DNA of 64,000 bases from KBS-83 sp051025295 (GTDB lineage: Bacteria; Acidobacteriota; Terriglobia; Terriglobales; Acidobacteriaceae): assembly GCA_051025295.1 (NCBI GenBank), contig JBMGJV010000011.1; one strand, written 5' to 3'. Of the stretch, positions 8,197 to 21,231 are shown in pieces. Each line of letters begins with the position of its first letter. Position 1 is the first letter of the stretch. The notes beneath the pieces are model-generated. The model did not search any database. It saw nothing but the letters and a program-made list of their open reading frames with translations, and had not been told where the DNA came from. The position numbers were made by a program, and so were the translations under genes.

Positions 8197-9120
8197 CTAC
8201 TTCGCTGAGGCGGTGATCTTGCCGTTCAGGCCGTTGGGGAAGAAGCCTCCCTTGGTGGCACCCTTGCCGCTTGCGTCCAGGTACACGATGTCCAGTACCT
8301 GATCGGTGGTGCGGTGGAAGGCGAGCGAGTTCGAATCCGCCGGCACGATGGTGGTGCTGCTGGGCGCGACCTCGGCCGTGATGCCGCCGCCAGCAGAGCT
8401 GGCCGCTCCGCGCAGACCGGAGATCGCCACCGCTGCCTTCAGATAGTCGGGGTTGCTGTTGTAGACCAGCAGCGTGCGGATCTCAGCAGCGTGGTACGCC
8501 TCGGTTGCGTGAATGGCTGCCGCAGCGCCCAGGATGGTCTTGTTCGAGATCAAGGTGACAGCGCCGTTGTAAGCGGTAACGCCTACGTCCTCAAACGTGA
8601 AGGCGCCAACCAGGAACGCGTTCTCATCGGTGAAGGGGCTGAACGTCGCACCCAGCCCTGCAGCCATGGCGGCTGCATTGAAGGAGGCCGTCAGGTCGAT
8701 GGCTGGCTTGTCGACCGGGGTGCCACCGAACTGCTTGATGGCGGCGCGCAGGTAGCGAACATGCTGCTGCTCGTCGTCGGCGATCTCCATCGCATAGGCC
8801 TTGATGGCCGGGGTCGCGAAGGTGACCTGAGCACCACCCGTGGTCGCGCCCGGGCTGCTGCCTGTGTCCGCGGCGGCCAGACCGTTCCCGGTGACTGCGC
8901 GTAGATAGAACTCAGCCTCGAGGTATTCCAGGTTGAGGGCAAAGTTGAGAATGTCGACGTCAGTGACGGCCGTAGACGTGGGAGAGCCCACGTTGTTGAC
9001 CGACGACTTATCACTGCAGCCGATGACTGCCGCTGAACCGGCGGTGATGCCTAATCCTGCAAGGAACTGCCGGCGCGAGTGAGAACGGCGAGCCAGCAAA
9101 TCCTGGATGATGTCGCTCAT
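8197..9120 (-). CDS. Tat-exported ferritin-like domain lipoprotein (upstream copy)
   Basis: The 307-residue protein begins with a classical Tat motif, SRRQFLAGLG, followed by a hydrophobic run ending in a lipobox-like AAVIGCSDKS, so it is probably a Tat-dependent lipoprotein. The ferritin-like domain has the same ligand pattern as its neighbour: LEYLEAEFYL, DDEQQHVRYL, FEDVGVTAYNG and HATEAYHAAEI. It is the first gene of a two-gene leftward unit; the next copy begins 9 bases after its stop. The lead copy carries a lipid anchor signal and the second does not, so the two may sit in different envelope locations. Substrate and partner are unknown. Confidence 0.87.
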   Translation of the reverse strand: MSDIIQDLLARRSHSRRQFLAGLGITAGSAAVIGCSDKSSVNNVGSPTSTAVTDVDILNFALNLEYLEAEFYLRAVTGNGLAAADTGSSPGATTGGAQVTFATPAIKAYAMEIADDEQQHVRYLRAAIKQFGGTPVDKPAIDLTASFNAAAMAAGLGATFSPFTDENAFLVGAFTFEDVGVTAYNGAVTLISNKTILGAAAAIHATEAYHAAEIRTLLVYNSNPDYLKAAVAISGLRGAASSAGGGITAEVAPSSTTIVPADSNSLAFHRTTDQVLDIVYLDASGKGATKGGFFPNGLNGKITASAK

Positions 9121-9430
9121 AGGTGCGGATGCCTCCTGTTGACGAGAACGTCTTCGTCCTCGCGCTTGGATTCATTTCTTGGAAATGGAGGAGACCGAGA
9201 GTGTTGATGTCATCAACTCTGTGGGGCTTCGGGCAGGACTAGCGGATTTTCGCGAACACCGCTCCGAAGAGGTGACGTATCCGGCTGTCCCACCTTTCGG
9301 CACTCCACACGCTGGCCAGCGGACTGTATACCAGAGGAAGAACGGACACGTGGTGCAATCAGGATTCACGCAAACAGCCCGGCAGGCGCAGGCCGGCACA
9401 GACACTTCCCCGGTCGTGGAACCGGGAGCC
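9121..9430. promoter_or_regulatory. Divergent control region between ferritin-like and SH3 lipoprotein genes
   Basis: This 310-base region separates the leftward ferritin-like pair from the rightward SH3 lipoprotein. It contains a perfect 7+1+7 palindrome (9203-9217) and a second short palindrome CATTTC-TTG-GAAATG at 9173-9187, either of which could be an operator. The plus-strand frame of the SH3 gene is open from a TTG at 9179, but the lipoprotein signal begins at 9431. I see no further gene. Confidence 0.45.
9203..9217. repeat. 15-base perfect palindrome, possible operator
   Basis: GTTGATG at 9203-9209 and CATCAAC at 9211-9217 are exact reverse complements around one central T. Its position 83 bases upstream of the leftward ferritin-like start, and in the shared divergent region, fits a regulator binding site. 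The cognate regulator cannot be named. Confidence 0.5.
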
Positions 9431-10693
9431 ATGCCATGGTGGGCAGCAGCCAGCCTGGCGCTCGCTCTTGTGCTGCCTGCCGGCTGCCATCGGACCAGTG
9501 CCAGCAGCCGGGCAGAGGTCGTCTTCGTCGTCAGCAAACAGACCTGGCTGCGCGACCGCATCGCGCCCGTCTCCAGCAAGGTTGCCCAGGTCAGTAATGG
9601 CGACAAGCTTACGGTGCTGGCCCGTGACCGGCGCTTCCTGAATGTCCGCACCGCCGACGGCAAGACGGGCTGGCTCGAGGAGCACGCCGTTGTCGATCGG
9701 CCCACGGCCGACCAGTTCGAAGCGCTGACCAGCCAGCATAGGGAGGATCCCGTCGTCGCCACCGGCGTGCTGCGCGACGAGGTGTTCCTGCACCTGACGC
9801 CGGGTCGGGATACGGAGCGCTTCAACCTCCTGCCGGAGGGTGACAAGCTGCAGTTGCTGGAGCGTGCGAGCATTGAAAAGCTGACGCCTGAGGGTGCGTT
9901 TCGGCAGCAGCAGCAGAAAGCGGCCGAGCTGCGCACCGAGGCTGCCGCCCAGCGTCTGCAGTACCTCATCGAGAAGGGTAAGGGCCCCACGCCGCAGGGC
10001 AAGATCGAGATGGGAAAGTCCGCCGCCCCGCCTCCGCCGCCGGATAGCGCGTTTGTGCCCGCGCCGGTCGCTGTCGATCCAAATGCGCCTCCGCCACAGT
10101 ATGAGGATTGGTGGCTGGTGCGTGATAGCAAGGGGCTGGTGGGCTGGCTGCTGGCGCGTCGCCTCGACGTGGATGTGCCGGACGAAGTGGTGCGCTATGC
10201 CGAGGGCAAAAAGATCGTTGGCGCGTACCTGCTTGGCAAGATTCCCGACGACGAGTCGCCGTTCCCGGATCACCAGGCGCCTGAGTACGTCATGGTGCTG
10301 AATCCGTTCCTGGATGGGCTGCCCTACGACTACAGCCGGGTGCGCCTGCTGGTCTGGAATGCACGCAAGCATCGCTACGAAGGCGGCCTGCGGCTGGACA
10401 ACCTCGTCGGTTACCTGCCGGTGACGGTGAAGCATGAGGATCTGGACCATAAAGGAGTCGCGGTCCCGACGTTCGACTTCCGACTGGGCGCAGCGGGGGG
10501 CGAGCCCTCGCTCGATCCCAAGACGGGGCACCCGGTCCCCGTGCCCACGGTCACGATCAAGTACCGGCTCGATGGGGAGACGGTGCGGCGTGTTGCCGAT
10601 AGCGGCGAGTCATTCCCGAAGCTCGCATCGAGCGCTTCGAGTGTCGAAGAGAAGCGCAAGGCGGAGCGTGCCGCCCGCCACCACCACCGCTAA
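9431..10693 (+). CDS. SH3-domain lipoprotein
   Basis: The ATG at 9431 (GGGAG just upstream) starts a lipoprotein signal, MPWWAAASLALALVLPAGC, giving a 420-residue protein; the frame extends upstream to 9179 but without a signal there. A bacterial SH3-type module follows (WLRDRIAPVSSKVAQV, LARDRRFLNVRTADGKTGWL). A second SH3-like stretch includes WWLVRDSKGLVGWLLARRL, and between them lies a charged, proline-rich linker. The C-terminal 180 residues form a further unassigned domain with PYDYSRVRLLVWN and conserved VPTVTIKYRLDGE. SH3 modules usually bind peptidoglycan or peptides, so an envelope-anchored binding role is likely. The gene converges on the aminotransferase gene with a 9-base gap. 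Confidence 0.8.
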   Translation: MPWWAAASLALALVLPAGCHRTSASSRAEVVFVVSKQTWLRDRIAPVSSKVAQVSNGDKLTVLARDRRFLNVRTADGKTGWLEEHAVVDRPTADQFEALTSQHREDPVVATGVLRDEVFLHLTPGRDTERFNLLPEGDKLQLLERASIEKLTPEGAFRQQQQKAAELRTEAAAQRLQYLIEKGKGPTPQGKIEMGKSAAPPPPPDSAFVPAPVAVDPNAPPPQYEDWWLVRDSKGLVGWLLARRLDVDVPDEVVRYAEGKKIVGAYLLGKIPDDESPFPDHQAPEYVMVLNPFLDGLPYDYSRVRLLVWNARKHRYEGGLRLDNLVGYLPVTVKHEDLDHKGVAVPTFDFRLGAAGGEPSLDPKTGHPVPVPTVTIKYRLDGETVRRVADSGESFPKLASSASSVEEKRKAERAARHHHR

Positions 10694-10702
10694 GTCAGAG
10701 GG

Positions 10703-11884
10703 CTAGGCGCTCCTCCGGCGAAAGAAATCAGCGATCACGCTGACAACGCGTTCCTGCTCCAAGTCTTTGAGCTGCGGGAAGATGGGAAGGGCCAGCACTT
10801 CGCGCGCCGCGCGTTCGCTTTCGGGAAAGTCACCCTGCTGGTAGCCGAGCGAGGCGAGTGCCTTCTGCTGGTGCAGCCCAAGCGGGTAGTAGACCTCGCT
10901 CCCGACGCCCTGCTCGGCGAGGTATGCGCGCAGCTCATCCCGCCTGGGCACGCGAACAACATACTGATGAAAGACGTGATGGGCGCGCGGATCGGTCCAC
11001 GGCAGGACAATTCCGGATTCGGGATACGGCCCCGGCTCTGCGAGGTCGGCTTGCTCGAACAGTTCAGCGTAGCGTGCGGCAAGGGCGCGGCGGCGCCCGT
11101 TCCAGCGCTCCACGTGGCGCAGCTTGACCAGCAGGACCGCTGCCTGCAACGTATCCAGCCGGCTGTTCCAGCCCACCTCGTCGTGGTGGTAGCGCACCTT
11201 CATGCCATGCGCGCGGAGGCTGCGCGCTCGCTCGGCCACCGCGGCGTTGCTGGTTGTGACCATCCCGGCATCGCCCGCCGCGCTGAGATTCTTGGTGGGG
11301 TAGAAGCTAAAGGCCGCTGAAGTGCCGAGGGCGCCTGCCCGGGTGCCGAGCCACGCTGCACCGAACGCCTGCGCCGCGTCCTCCACTAGCACGCACTCGT
11401 GAGCGCGGGCAATATCGGTCAGCGCACTCCAGTCGGCACATTGTCCGTAGAGGTGAACCGGCAGCACCGCCCGGCAGCGCCCGTGGTTGAGAGCCTCGGC
11501 GAACGCCGTGGGCGCCAGGTTGAAGCTGCGCGGATCGATGTCCGCGAGTACCGGAAGGGCTCCCGTGCGCAGGATGGCGCTGGCGGTTGCAAAGAAGGAA
11601 AACGCAGTGGTGACGACTCGGTCCCCAGGGCCGACGCCCGCGCCTGCCAGGGCCAGCCAGAGGGCGTCCGTGCCGGAGCCGCAGCCGACTGCTTCGCTGG
11701 TTCCACAGGCCCGGGCAGCAGCTTGTTCAAAGGCCGTGACCTCGGGGCCGAGCACAAAGCGCTGGCTGCGGAAGACGGCCTCCACCGCGCTGAGTAGCTC
11801 GGGGCCAATCTCTGCGTATTCGCGGGCGAAATCCAGCAGCGGAACCGCTTTCCTGGCCTCCGGCTCCCGATTTGCCGCCGTCAT
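10703..11884 (-). CDS. DegT/DnrJ/EryC1/StrS-family sugar aminotransferase
   Basis: This PLP-dependent enzyme has the family's motifs in order: VPLLDFAREY at the N-terminus, GCGSGTDALWLAL for phosphate binding, VLPVHLYGQCAD, LVEDAAQAFGA with the PLP-contacting Asp, and SFYPTKNLSAAGDAGMV with the Schiff-base lysine. Family members transfer an amino group to keto-sugars for lipopolysaccharide or glycan synthesis. ATG 11884 gives 393 residues, while a GTG at 11908 would add eight; neither has a strong ribosome site. No other sugar-nucleotide genes are adjacent, so the substrate is open. The gene points away from hfq. Confidence 0.92.
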   Translation of the reverse strand: MTAANREPEARKAVPLLDFAREYAEIGPELLSAVEAVFRSQRFVLGPEVTAFEQAAARACGTSEAVGCGSGTDALWLALAGAGVGPGDRVVTTAFSFFATASAILRTGALPVLADIDPRSFNLAPTAFAEALNHGRCRAVLPVHLYGQCADWSALTDIARAHECVLVEDAAQAFGAAWLGTRAGALGTSAAFSFYPTKNLSAAGDAGMVTTSNAAVAERARSLRAHGMKVRYHHDEVGWNSRLDTLQAAVLLVKLRHVERWNGRRRALAARYAELFEQADLAEPGPYPESGIVLPWTDPRAHHVFHQYVVRVPRRDELRAYLAEQGVGSEVYYPLGLHQQKALASLGYQQGDFPESERAAREVLALPIFPQLKDLEQERVVSVIADFFRRRSA

Positions 11885-12136
11885 GGTACCGTGGTGCTCC
11901 AGGCTCACGGTAGAAGGTTATCACCGCAACCACAACCATCAATCCTGCATCCGAGTGACGTGTCTGGAGAGGCTGCACCGGGTGTCGGAACGCATTACTT
12001 GGGTACGTTCGCAACACTTGGGATGGACTCCTTCGGTTAGTCCCCATCCCCCTGATTCATACAGCGGCAGCGTTTTGGGCGCTGGCGCGGATTGTGCTGT
12101 AAAGAGACATAGCCTCACGGCGCGGAGATCGGCACC

Positions 12137-12433
12137 ATGGACAGCAAGCCGGCACAGAACATTCAGGACACCTTCCTGAACACCGTTCGCAAAGACAAGA
12201 CCCCGATCACGATCTACCTCGTCAGCGGCGTGAAGCTGACAGGCCGGATCCGCTCATTCGACAAGTATTCGGTCCTGCTCGAGAACAACAGCCAGGAGCA
12301 GTTGATCTTCAAGCACGCCATCTCCACCGTGGTGAGCAATCGCGCCGTGATGCACGACCACCGTTTGGGTCATCCCCCCGCCGGTGTGTCGCATCCGCAG
12401 GCGACGCCACTGCGGCAGGAGGCGGAATCCTAG
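12137..12433 (+). CDS. hfq: RNA chaperone Hfq
   Basis: The 98-residue product contains the complete Sm fold: QDTFLNTVRKDKTPITIYL then GVKLTGRIRSFDKYSVLLE (Sm1), and the Sm2 region QLIFKHAISTVV. Hfq forms hexameric rings that anneal small RNAs with mRNAs. The C-terminal tail after residue 70 is short, histidine/proline rich and probably disordered. The gene is followed 31 bases later by hflX, a neighbour pair conserved in many bacteria, so co-transcription is likely. Between it and the divergent aminotransferase gene are about 250 bases with a GC-rich hairpin near 12021-12050 of unclear role. Confidence 0.97.
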   Translation: MDSKPAQNIQDTFLNTVRKDKTPITIYLVSGVKLTGRIRSFDKYSVLLENNSQEQLIFKHAISTVVSNRAVMHDHRLGHPPAGVSHPQATPLRQEAES

Positions 12434-12464
12434 CGCTTTCGCGGCACACACTCCTTCCAAACGC

Positions 12465-13916
12465 ATGAATCGTGCGGCAACGACCGATCCGGCGCGCGGC
12501 AACCGATGCGTCCTGGTCTCTGTTGAGTTCGCAGGCCGACGGCGCGGTGTGTCTCGCGCTGCAGCAGCAGCACGCGCCGCCGCGCAGTCTTCTGCTGATC
12601 TCGAAGAGACAACCGATGTGCCCGATGCGGCGCACAGCAGCGGCAACACTCGGGCGCCGCGCATTGCTGCGTCACACTTTGATTTCGAAGCCGCGCGCGA
12701 GGAGTTCCGCGAACTGGTGGTCAGCGCCGGCGGCGATGTGGTCGCCGAGATTACGCAGCGGCGCCTAGAACCAGACGCGGCCACGCTGATCGGCAAGGGC
12801 AAGATCACGGAGGTAGCCGCGGTGACTGCCTCGAGCAACGCGGATGTCGTGCTCTTCGATCAGGATCTGTCACCGACACAGCTACGCAATCTCGAAGCCG
12901 AGCTTCCGGCGCGGGTAGTCGACCGCACGCAGCTCATCCTGGACATCTTCGCCCGGCACGCCCGCACCCGCGAGGGCCATCTGCAGGTGGAGCTGGCGCA
13001 GCTTGAATACATGCTGCCGCGGCTGGCCGGCCGGGGCGCGGCCATGTCGCAGACGGGCGGCGGTATCGGGACGCGGGGTCCGGGTGAAACGAAGCTCGAG
13101 ACCGACCGCCGGCGGATTCAGCGTCGCCTGGTGCAACTGCGTCAGGATCTCGAGGGCGTCCGCCGGGTCCGCGGCCAGCAGCGCCAGCGGCGCGAGGCAG
13201 TGCCGGTGCCGACCATCGCGCTGGTCGGTTACACGAACGCCGGCAAGAGCACGCTATTCAATCGGCTGACGCATGCCGATGTACTCGAGTCGGCGCGCAT
13301 GTTCGCGACGCTTGACCCCAAGCTGAAGGCGATCACGCTGCCGTCTCGCCGCAAAATTCTGCTCTCCGACACGGTGGGTTTCATTCGTGATCTACCGCAC
13401 ACGCTGGTGACCTCGTTCCGGGCGACGCTCGAAGAGGTACAGAAGGCCGAGGTGCTGATCCACGTCGAGGATGCGGCGAGCCCCATGCGTGAAGAGCGCA
13501 GCCGCGAGGTGGAGCGCGTCCTTGCCGAACTCGATGTGCGCGAGCGGCGGCAATTGCAGGCGCTCAACAAAGCGGACCTGCTGACGGAGGAGGAGCGCGC
13601 CGGGCTTTCTGGCCGGCCGGACGCCTTGCTGCTCTCAGCCCGCACTGGCGAAGGACTGGACCGCTTGCTGGCCGAGATGGATGCCGCGCTGTCTGCAGAT
13701 CCGCTGATCACGCGTTCGCTCACTGTGCCGCAGAGCGAGGGCGGCGTGCTGGCCGCACTCGGGGCCGGCGCCCGCATCGCGGAACGACGCTTCGTCGACA
13801 GCGAAGTCGCCATGGTGGTTGAAGGGCCGGCGTCGCTGCTGGGCCGCTATCGCCGGTTCTGGGATGAGAACAGGCACAAGGAGAACGCTGTGGACCCGGA
13901 AGCGCACGGATCCTAG
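12465..13916 (+). CDS. hflX: Ribosome-associated GTPase HflX
   Basis: The ATG at 12465 begins a 483-residue protein. The N-terminal HflX domain includes GKGKITEVA, VLFDQDLSPTQLRNLE and VDRTQLILDIFARHARTREG. A glycine-rich segment GGGIGTRGPGETKLETDRR leads into a coiled linker, then the G domain with GYTNAGKSTLFN (G1), DTVGFIRDLPH (G3) and NKAD (G4). HflX is a GTPase that binds ribosomes and can split stalled or heat-damaged 70S particles. The roughly 85 residues before the HflX domain are alanine-rich and variable. A start upstream at 12384 would overlap hfq and is less likely. Confidence 0.96.
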   Translation: MNRAATTDPARGNRCVLVSVEFAGRRRGVSRAAAAARAAAQSSADLEETTDVPDAAHSSGNTRAPRIAASHFDFEAAREEFRELVVSAGGDVVAEITQRRLEPDAATLIGKGKITEVAAVTASSNADVVLFDQDLSPTQLRNLEAELPARVVDRTQLILDIFARHARTREGHLQVELAQLEYMLPRLAGRGAAMSQTGGGIGTRGPGETKLETDRRRIQRRLVQLRQDLEGVRRVRGQQRQRREAVPVPTIALVGYTNAGKSTLFNRLTHADVLESARMFATLDPKLKAITLPSRRKILLSDTVGFIRDLPHTLVTSFRATLEEVQKAEVLIHVEDAASPMREERSREVERVLAELDVRERRQLQALNKADLLTEEERAGLSGRPDALLLSARTGEGLDRLLAEMDAALSADPLITRSLTVPQSEGGVLAALGAGARIAERRFVDSEVAMVVEGPASLLGRYRRFWDENRHKENAVDPEAHGS

Positions 13917-14138
13917 TCGAGCCTGCGCATGGTGTTGTTTGTACCGGATGGGCAGGGGAGGAGAAGCGGTGGTACGTCCCCTCTACCCTGCATCCAGCAG
14001 ACCCGGCTCGGGTCGAGATGTGTTTAGTTTACCCCGCTGAAACTCCTGGTCAACCCGGGAATCGGGATAACCGGTATCATATTCACAGACACTTCACACG
14101 TTGCTGAAAGTGAGCAGTTTTCGGCGATCCTGCTTGGT

Positions 14139-14168
14139 TTGACACCCCAAAATCGCCTCTGTTAGAAC
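14139..14168 (+). promoter_or_regulatory. Candidate sigma-70 promoter of the ATP synthase operon
   Basis: A consensus -35 TTGACA at 14139-14144 is followed after 18 bases by TAGAAC at 14163-14168, a four-of-six match to the -10 box. It lies 44 bases ahead of the first ATP synthase gene in a 295-base intergenic region (13917-14211) that otherwise shows no gene. The -10 is weak, so this is tentative. Confidence 0.4.
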
Positions 14169-14211
14169 CGTACTTTCCGGACCTTTTCGCCGCCATCTCC
14201 CATCCTGATGG

Positions 14212-14709
14212 ATGGCACCCTCGGGGACTGCATTGGACCTTATCCTTCAACAACTGGGCGATCTCTTTCTGCGTTCTGTGCCCACGGTTGTGCTGTTTCT
14301 GCTGCTTCTGGTGGCCTACCGCGTGCTGGTCTACGCACCGCTCGAGCGAGTGCTGCGCGAACGTCGGGAGCGCACCACGGGCGCCGTGGCCAAGGCAGAG
14401 GCCGCCATCCGCGCAGCCGATGTTCGCTCGCAGGAGTACGAAGCCAAGCTGCGCGCCGCCCGCGCCGAGATCTTCCGCGCCCGCGAGCAGCGCATGCAAG
14501 TTTTGCAGCGTGAGCGGGAGCGCATTCTCGAAGAGGCGAGGCATGCCTCGCATGACACCGTGCGCGTGGCTCGCCAGCGACTCGAGTCCGAAGCTGTAAC
14601 GGCTCGTACCTCCCTCGAGAGCAGAGCCGACGCGCTCGCGTCCGAGATTCTCCGCGCCATCGTGCCCTCAGCGGCCGGCGTGGCCACTGCGCCGGGGAGC
14701 CGGTACTGA
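14212..14709 (+). CDS. atpF: ATP synthase F0 subunit b-type (b')
   Basis: The 165-residue protein has one N-terminal membrane helix (VPTVVLFLLLLVAYRVLVY) and then a long charged coiled coil, the peripheral stalk design of F0 subunit b. The ATG at 14212 has little ribosome-site support, and a TTG at 14233 with GGGGA five bases upstream would give the more usual N-terminus (LDLILQQLG). Its stop overlaps the start of the second b-type gene (TGATG). Two tandem b-like genes ahead of delta, alpha, gamma, beta and epsilon suggest a b/b' heterodimeric stalk. Genes for subunits a and c are not in this cluster. Confidence 0.9.
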   Translation: MAPSGTALDLILQQLGDLFLRSVPTVVLFLLLLVAYRVLVYAPLERVLRERRERTTGAVAKAEAAIRAADVRSQEYEAKLRAARAEIFRAREQRMQVLQRERERILEEARHASHDTVRVARQRLESEAVTARTSLESRADALASEILRAIVPSAAGVATAPGSRY

Positions 14710-15494
14710 TGCAAAGTTCGTCACTGCGGCTGCGCGCCGCCCTCTCTTCGGCTGTCCTCGTTCCGGCAGTCCTCGGCCTCGCCCTGTATGCGACCGCGGC
14801 GATGCCGCGCTCTCTCCATGCGCAGTCTGCACCTGCGGCCCAGTCTGCACCTGCCCAGTCGAGCGGCGACCAGAAGATCTTCATCGACAGTAAGACTGCC
14901 TCGTCGCAGAACCTGGCCAAAGCCGAGCAGGAAGACGAGGAATACGTCTTCAAGCACTCGGGATCGGTACGTGCGTTCGCCCGCATCTTCCACCTGTCGC
15001 CGGAGACGGCTTCGGTCGTGTTCTGGGCCTTCAATGCACTGCTGCTGATCGGGTTTGTGGCCTACTTCCTGCTGAAGGCGCTGCCGTCTGCCTTTCGCAG
15101 CCGCCGCGAGCGGCTGGAGCGGCAGATTGTCGAAGCACGCACCGCGACGGATCAGGCCAACGCGCGGCTGAAGGTTGTGGAAGAGCGCCTCGGCCGGCTG
15201 GACACCGAAATTGCTGCCGTGCGCGAGCAGGCGGAGCGCGAGAGCGCGCAGGACGAGGTTCGGCTGCGCGCGACGCTCGAAGAAGAGCGCCAGAAGATTG
15301 TCGCCTCGGCCGAGCAGGAGATCACTGCTGCCGGCGCCGTCGCTGAGCGGCAACTGCGGCGCTTCGCTGCGGGGCTTGCGGTCGATCGCGCGACTGCGCG
15401 ACTGAACCTGACCGAGGGCGATGATCGCGCGCTGATTCAGGACTTCGCCGCGAGCCTGGGCGGCAGCCCCGATGGGCGCGGAGGGCGGAACTAG
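14709..15494 (+). CDS. atpF: ATP synthase F0 subunit b with N-terminal extension
   Basis: This 261-residue protein is much longer than a typical b subunit (about 160). It opens with a signal-peptide-like stretch (SAVLVPAVLGLALYATAAM, then a LHAQSAPA cleavage-like site). A polar region follows, and then the true b-type segment: a membrane helix VVFWAFNALLLIGFVAYFLL near residues 99-118 and a coiled-coil stalk. The extra N-terminus would place about 60 residues outside the membrane. It is coupled to the preceding b' gene by TGATG and is followed immediately by atpH at the next base. Confidence 0.9.
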   Translation: MQSSSLRLRAALSSAVLVPAVLGLALYATAAMPRSLHAQSAPAAQSAPAQSSGDQKIFIDSKTASSQNLAKAEQEDEEYVFKHSGSVRAFARIFHLSPETASVVFWAFNALLLIGFVAYFLLKALPSAFRSRRERLERQIVEARTATDQANARLKVVEERLGRLDTEIAAVREQAERESAQDEVRLRATLEEERQKIVASAEQEITAAGAVAERQLRRFAAGLAVDRATARLNLTEGDDRALIQDFAASLGGSPDGRGGRN

Positions 15495-16034
15495 ATGGCC
15501 AACTTTGCTGCCCGCTACGCACGCGCGCTGGCCGACGTGGTGCTTGAAAATCGTGTGCCGACCGATCAGGTCAATAACCAGCTCAATGATCTGCTTGCGA
15601 CGCTCGACGAGAGCGCCGATCTGCGGCAGGCGCTCTTTAATCCGGCTCTGCCGGTGCCGGTGCGTGTTCGCGTGATCGACGCGCTGGCGCCTCGTCTAGG
15701 CCTGAGCCGCGAGGTACGCAACTTCGTGGCAGTGCTGGTGCAGCATGACCGCATCACGTCGATCCAGGACATCGTCACCGAGTACCGCGCCGAGATGGAT
15801 CGCCGGCAGGGAATCTCCGAGGTCGAGATTGTCTCTGCGCGGCGGCTGGATGTGGATGAGCGGCAGCAGATGGAGCAGCAGGTGGGCCGGCTAGCCGGTA
15901 CACGCGTGCGCGCTCGCTTCCGCGAGGACAAGGCGCTGATCGGCGGCGCGGTGGTGCGCATTGGCAGCACTATCTATGACGGGTCCGTACGCGGCCGGCT
16001 CGATCGCATGAAGCAGGAGTTGATGGCGGGCTAG
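15495..16034 (+). CDS. atpH: ATP synthase F1 subunit delta
   Basis: The 179-residue protein starts MANFAARYARALADVV, the delta/OSCP N-terminal motif. It ends with the conserved KALIGGAVVRIGSTIYDGSVRGRL block. The delta subunit caps the F1 head and joins it to the b stalk. It begins directly after the atpF stop and precedes atpA by 79 bases, the largest gap within the operon. Confidence 0.96.
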   Translation: MANFAARYARALADVVLENRVPTDQVNNQLNDLLATLDESADLRQALFNPALPVPVRVRVIDALAPRLGLSREVRNFVAVLVQHDRITSIQDIVTEYRAEMDRRQGISEVEIVSARRLDVDERQQMEQQVGRLAGTRVRARFREDKALIGGAVVRIGSTIYDGSVRGRLDRMKQELMAG

Positions 16035-16113
16035 TCGCAACACGTCACCGCCATTACGACAGATTTGCAGGAGCCGGCACAAAGGCCGGTACTGAAAGAC
16101 AGAGAGACAGGGA

Positions 16114-17733
<1,620 letters not shown>

Positions 17734-17739
17734 CCAGCG

Positions 17740-18855
<1,116 letters not shown>

Positions 18856-18863
18856 GGACAGGT

Positions 18864-20405
<1,542 letters not shown>

Positions 20406-20408
20406 GCC

Positions 20409-20822
20409 ATGGCCGATCAACTGCAAGTGCGGCTGGTGACGCCCGATCGCGAGCTGGTCAACACGACTGCGGACGCGGTTGAGCTGCCCGGCCGCACCGG
20501 CTACCTCGAAGTCCTGTATGGGGCGGCTCCGCTGCTCACCGAACTAGGCACCGGCGTGGTGACAATTCACGGCGCAGCTGCCGGGCAGGACCGGTTTTAC
20601 GTCGCGTGGGGCTTCGCCGAGGTGCTGCCGAATCGCGTCACCATCCTGGCCGAGTCCGCGGAGCGCCCGGAAGAGATCGACACGGCGGCCGCACAGCAGG
20701 AGATGGATCGCGGCCAGCAGATGTGGAATCAAGCAGGCGAGAACGCATCTCAATATGAGCGGGCCAACGCTGTCATGCACGACGCACAGTCGCGGCTGGA
20801 TGCAAAGGGCGGCGCGCGTTAG
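20409..20822 (+). CDS. atpC: ATP synthase F1 subunit epsilon
   Basis: The 137-residue protein has the epsilon N-terminal beta-sandwich motifs (LQVRLVTPDRELV, VELPGRTGYLEVL, GFAEVLPNRVTILAE). A helical C-terminal domain follows from about residue 90. Epsilon connects gamma to the c ring and can inhibit ATP hydrolysis. It ends the canonical ATP synthase order in this cluster. Genes for subunits a, c and I are absent from the window. Confidence 0.95.
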   Translation: MADQLQVRLVTPDRELVNTTADAVELPGRTGYLEVLYGAAPLLTELGTGVVTIHGAAAGQDRFYVAWGFAEVLPNRVTILAESAERPEEIDTAAAQQEMDRGQQMWNQAGENASQYERANAVMHDAQSRLDAKGGAR

Positions 20823-20859
20823 CCAGGCGAACTCTACACTGCATCGAGCGAAGGACGTA

Positions 20860-21231
20860 TTGCTGAATACCTCTGACATCATCATTGCTCTCGACCAACG
20901 GATCGAAGAGCTGCGCGCGGCTCGCGCACTGCTCGCGGACAGCGCCTGGTTGCGCTCTACTCCCGCCTCCCGGCGGACGAAGCAGCGCGCGAGCCCTGTG
21001 GCTGCTCCGGTCGTCGCCCTTCCTGAGCCGGCGACCGTGACGGTGGTGCCTGCTCGAATGCCTCGCATGCGCGGCACACGGCGCAAGACAGCTCCGCTAC
21101 CGCAAACTAGCGCGTTGAGCTCCCTCGTCCCGCAGGGGCCGGTGGCCGTATCGGCCGCGAGTGTGCAGGCCGCCAAGGCCCCTCCCGCCGCTCCTCCCGT
21201 CCAGAGCGCGTACGACTTCCTGCGCGGCTAG
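20860..21231 (+). CDS. Hypothetical protein with N-terminal helix and proline/alanine-rich tail
   Basis: The frame is open upstream into atpC, but an AAGGA site at 20851 points to the TTG at 20860 as the start, giving 123 residues. The product begins with TSDIIIALDQRIEELRAARAL, an amphipathic helix seen at the start of many small acidobacterial proteins. The rest is low-complexity Ala/Pro/Val with a basic patch (MPRMRGTRRK) and ends SAYDFLRG. No domain is recognised. It may be co-transcribed with the ATP synthase genes. Confidence 0.55.
   Translation: MLNTSDIIIALDQRIEELRAARALLADSAWLRSTPASRRTKQRASPVAAPVVALPEPATVTVVPARMPRMRGTRRKTAPLPQTSALSSLVPQGPVAVSAASVQAAKAPPAAPPVQSAYDFLRG

Noticed and set aside
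8320..8345. GTTCGAATCC-like word resembling a tRNA T-loop
   Set aside because: It lies inside the ferritin-like coding sequence and no acceptor or anticodon stems can be drawn around it.
12021..12050. GC-rich hairpin upstream of hfq as a riboswitch or small RNA
   Set aside because: The stem has a two-base bulge and matches no RNA family I recognise.
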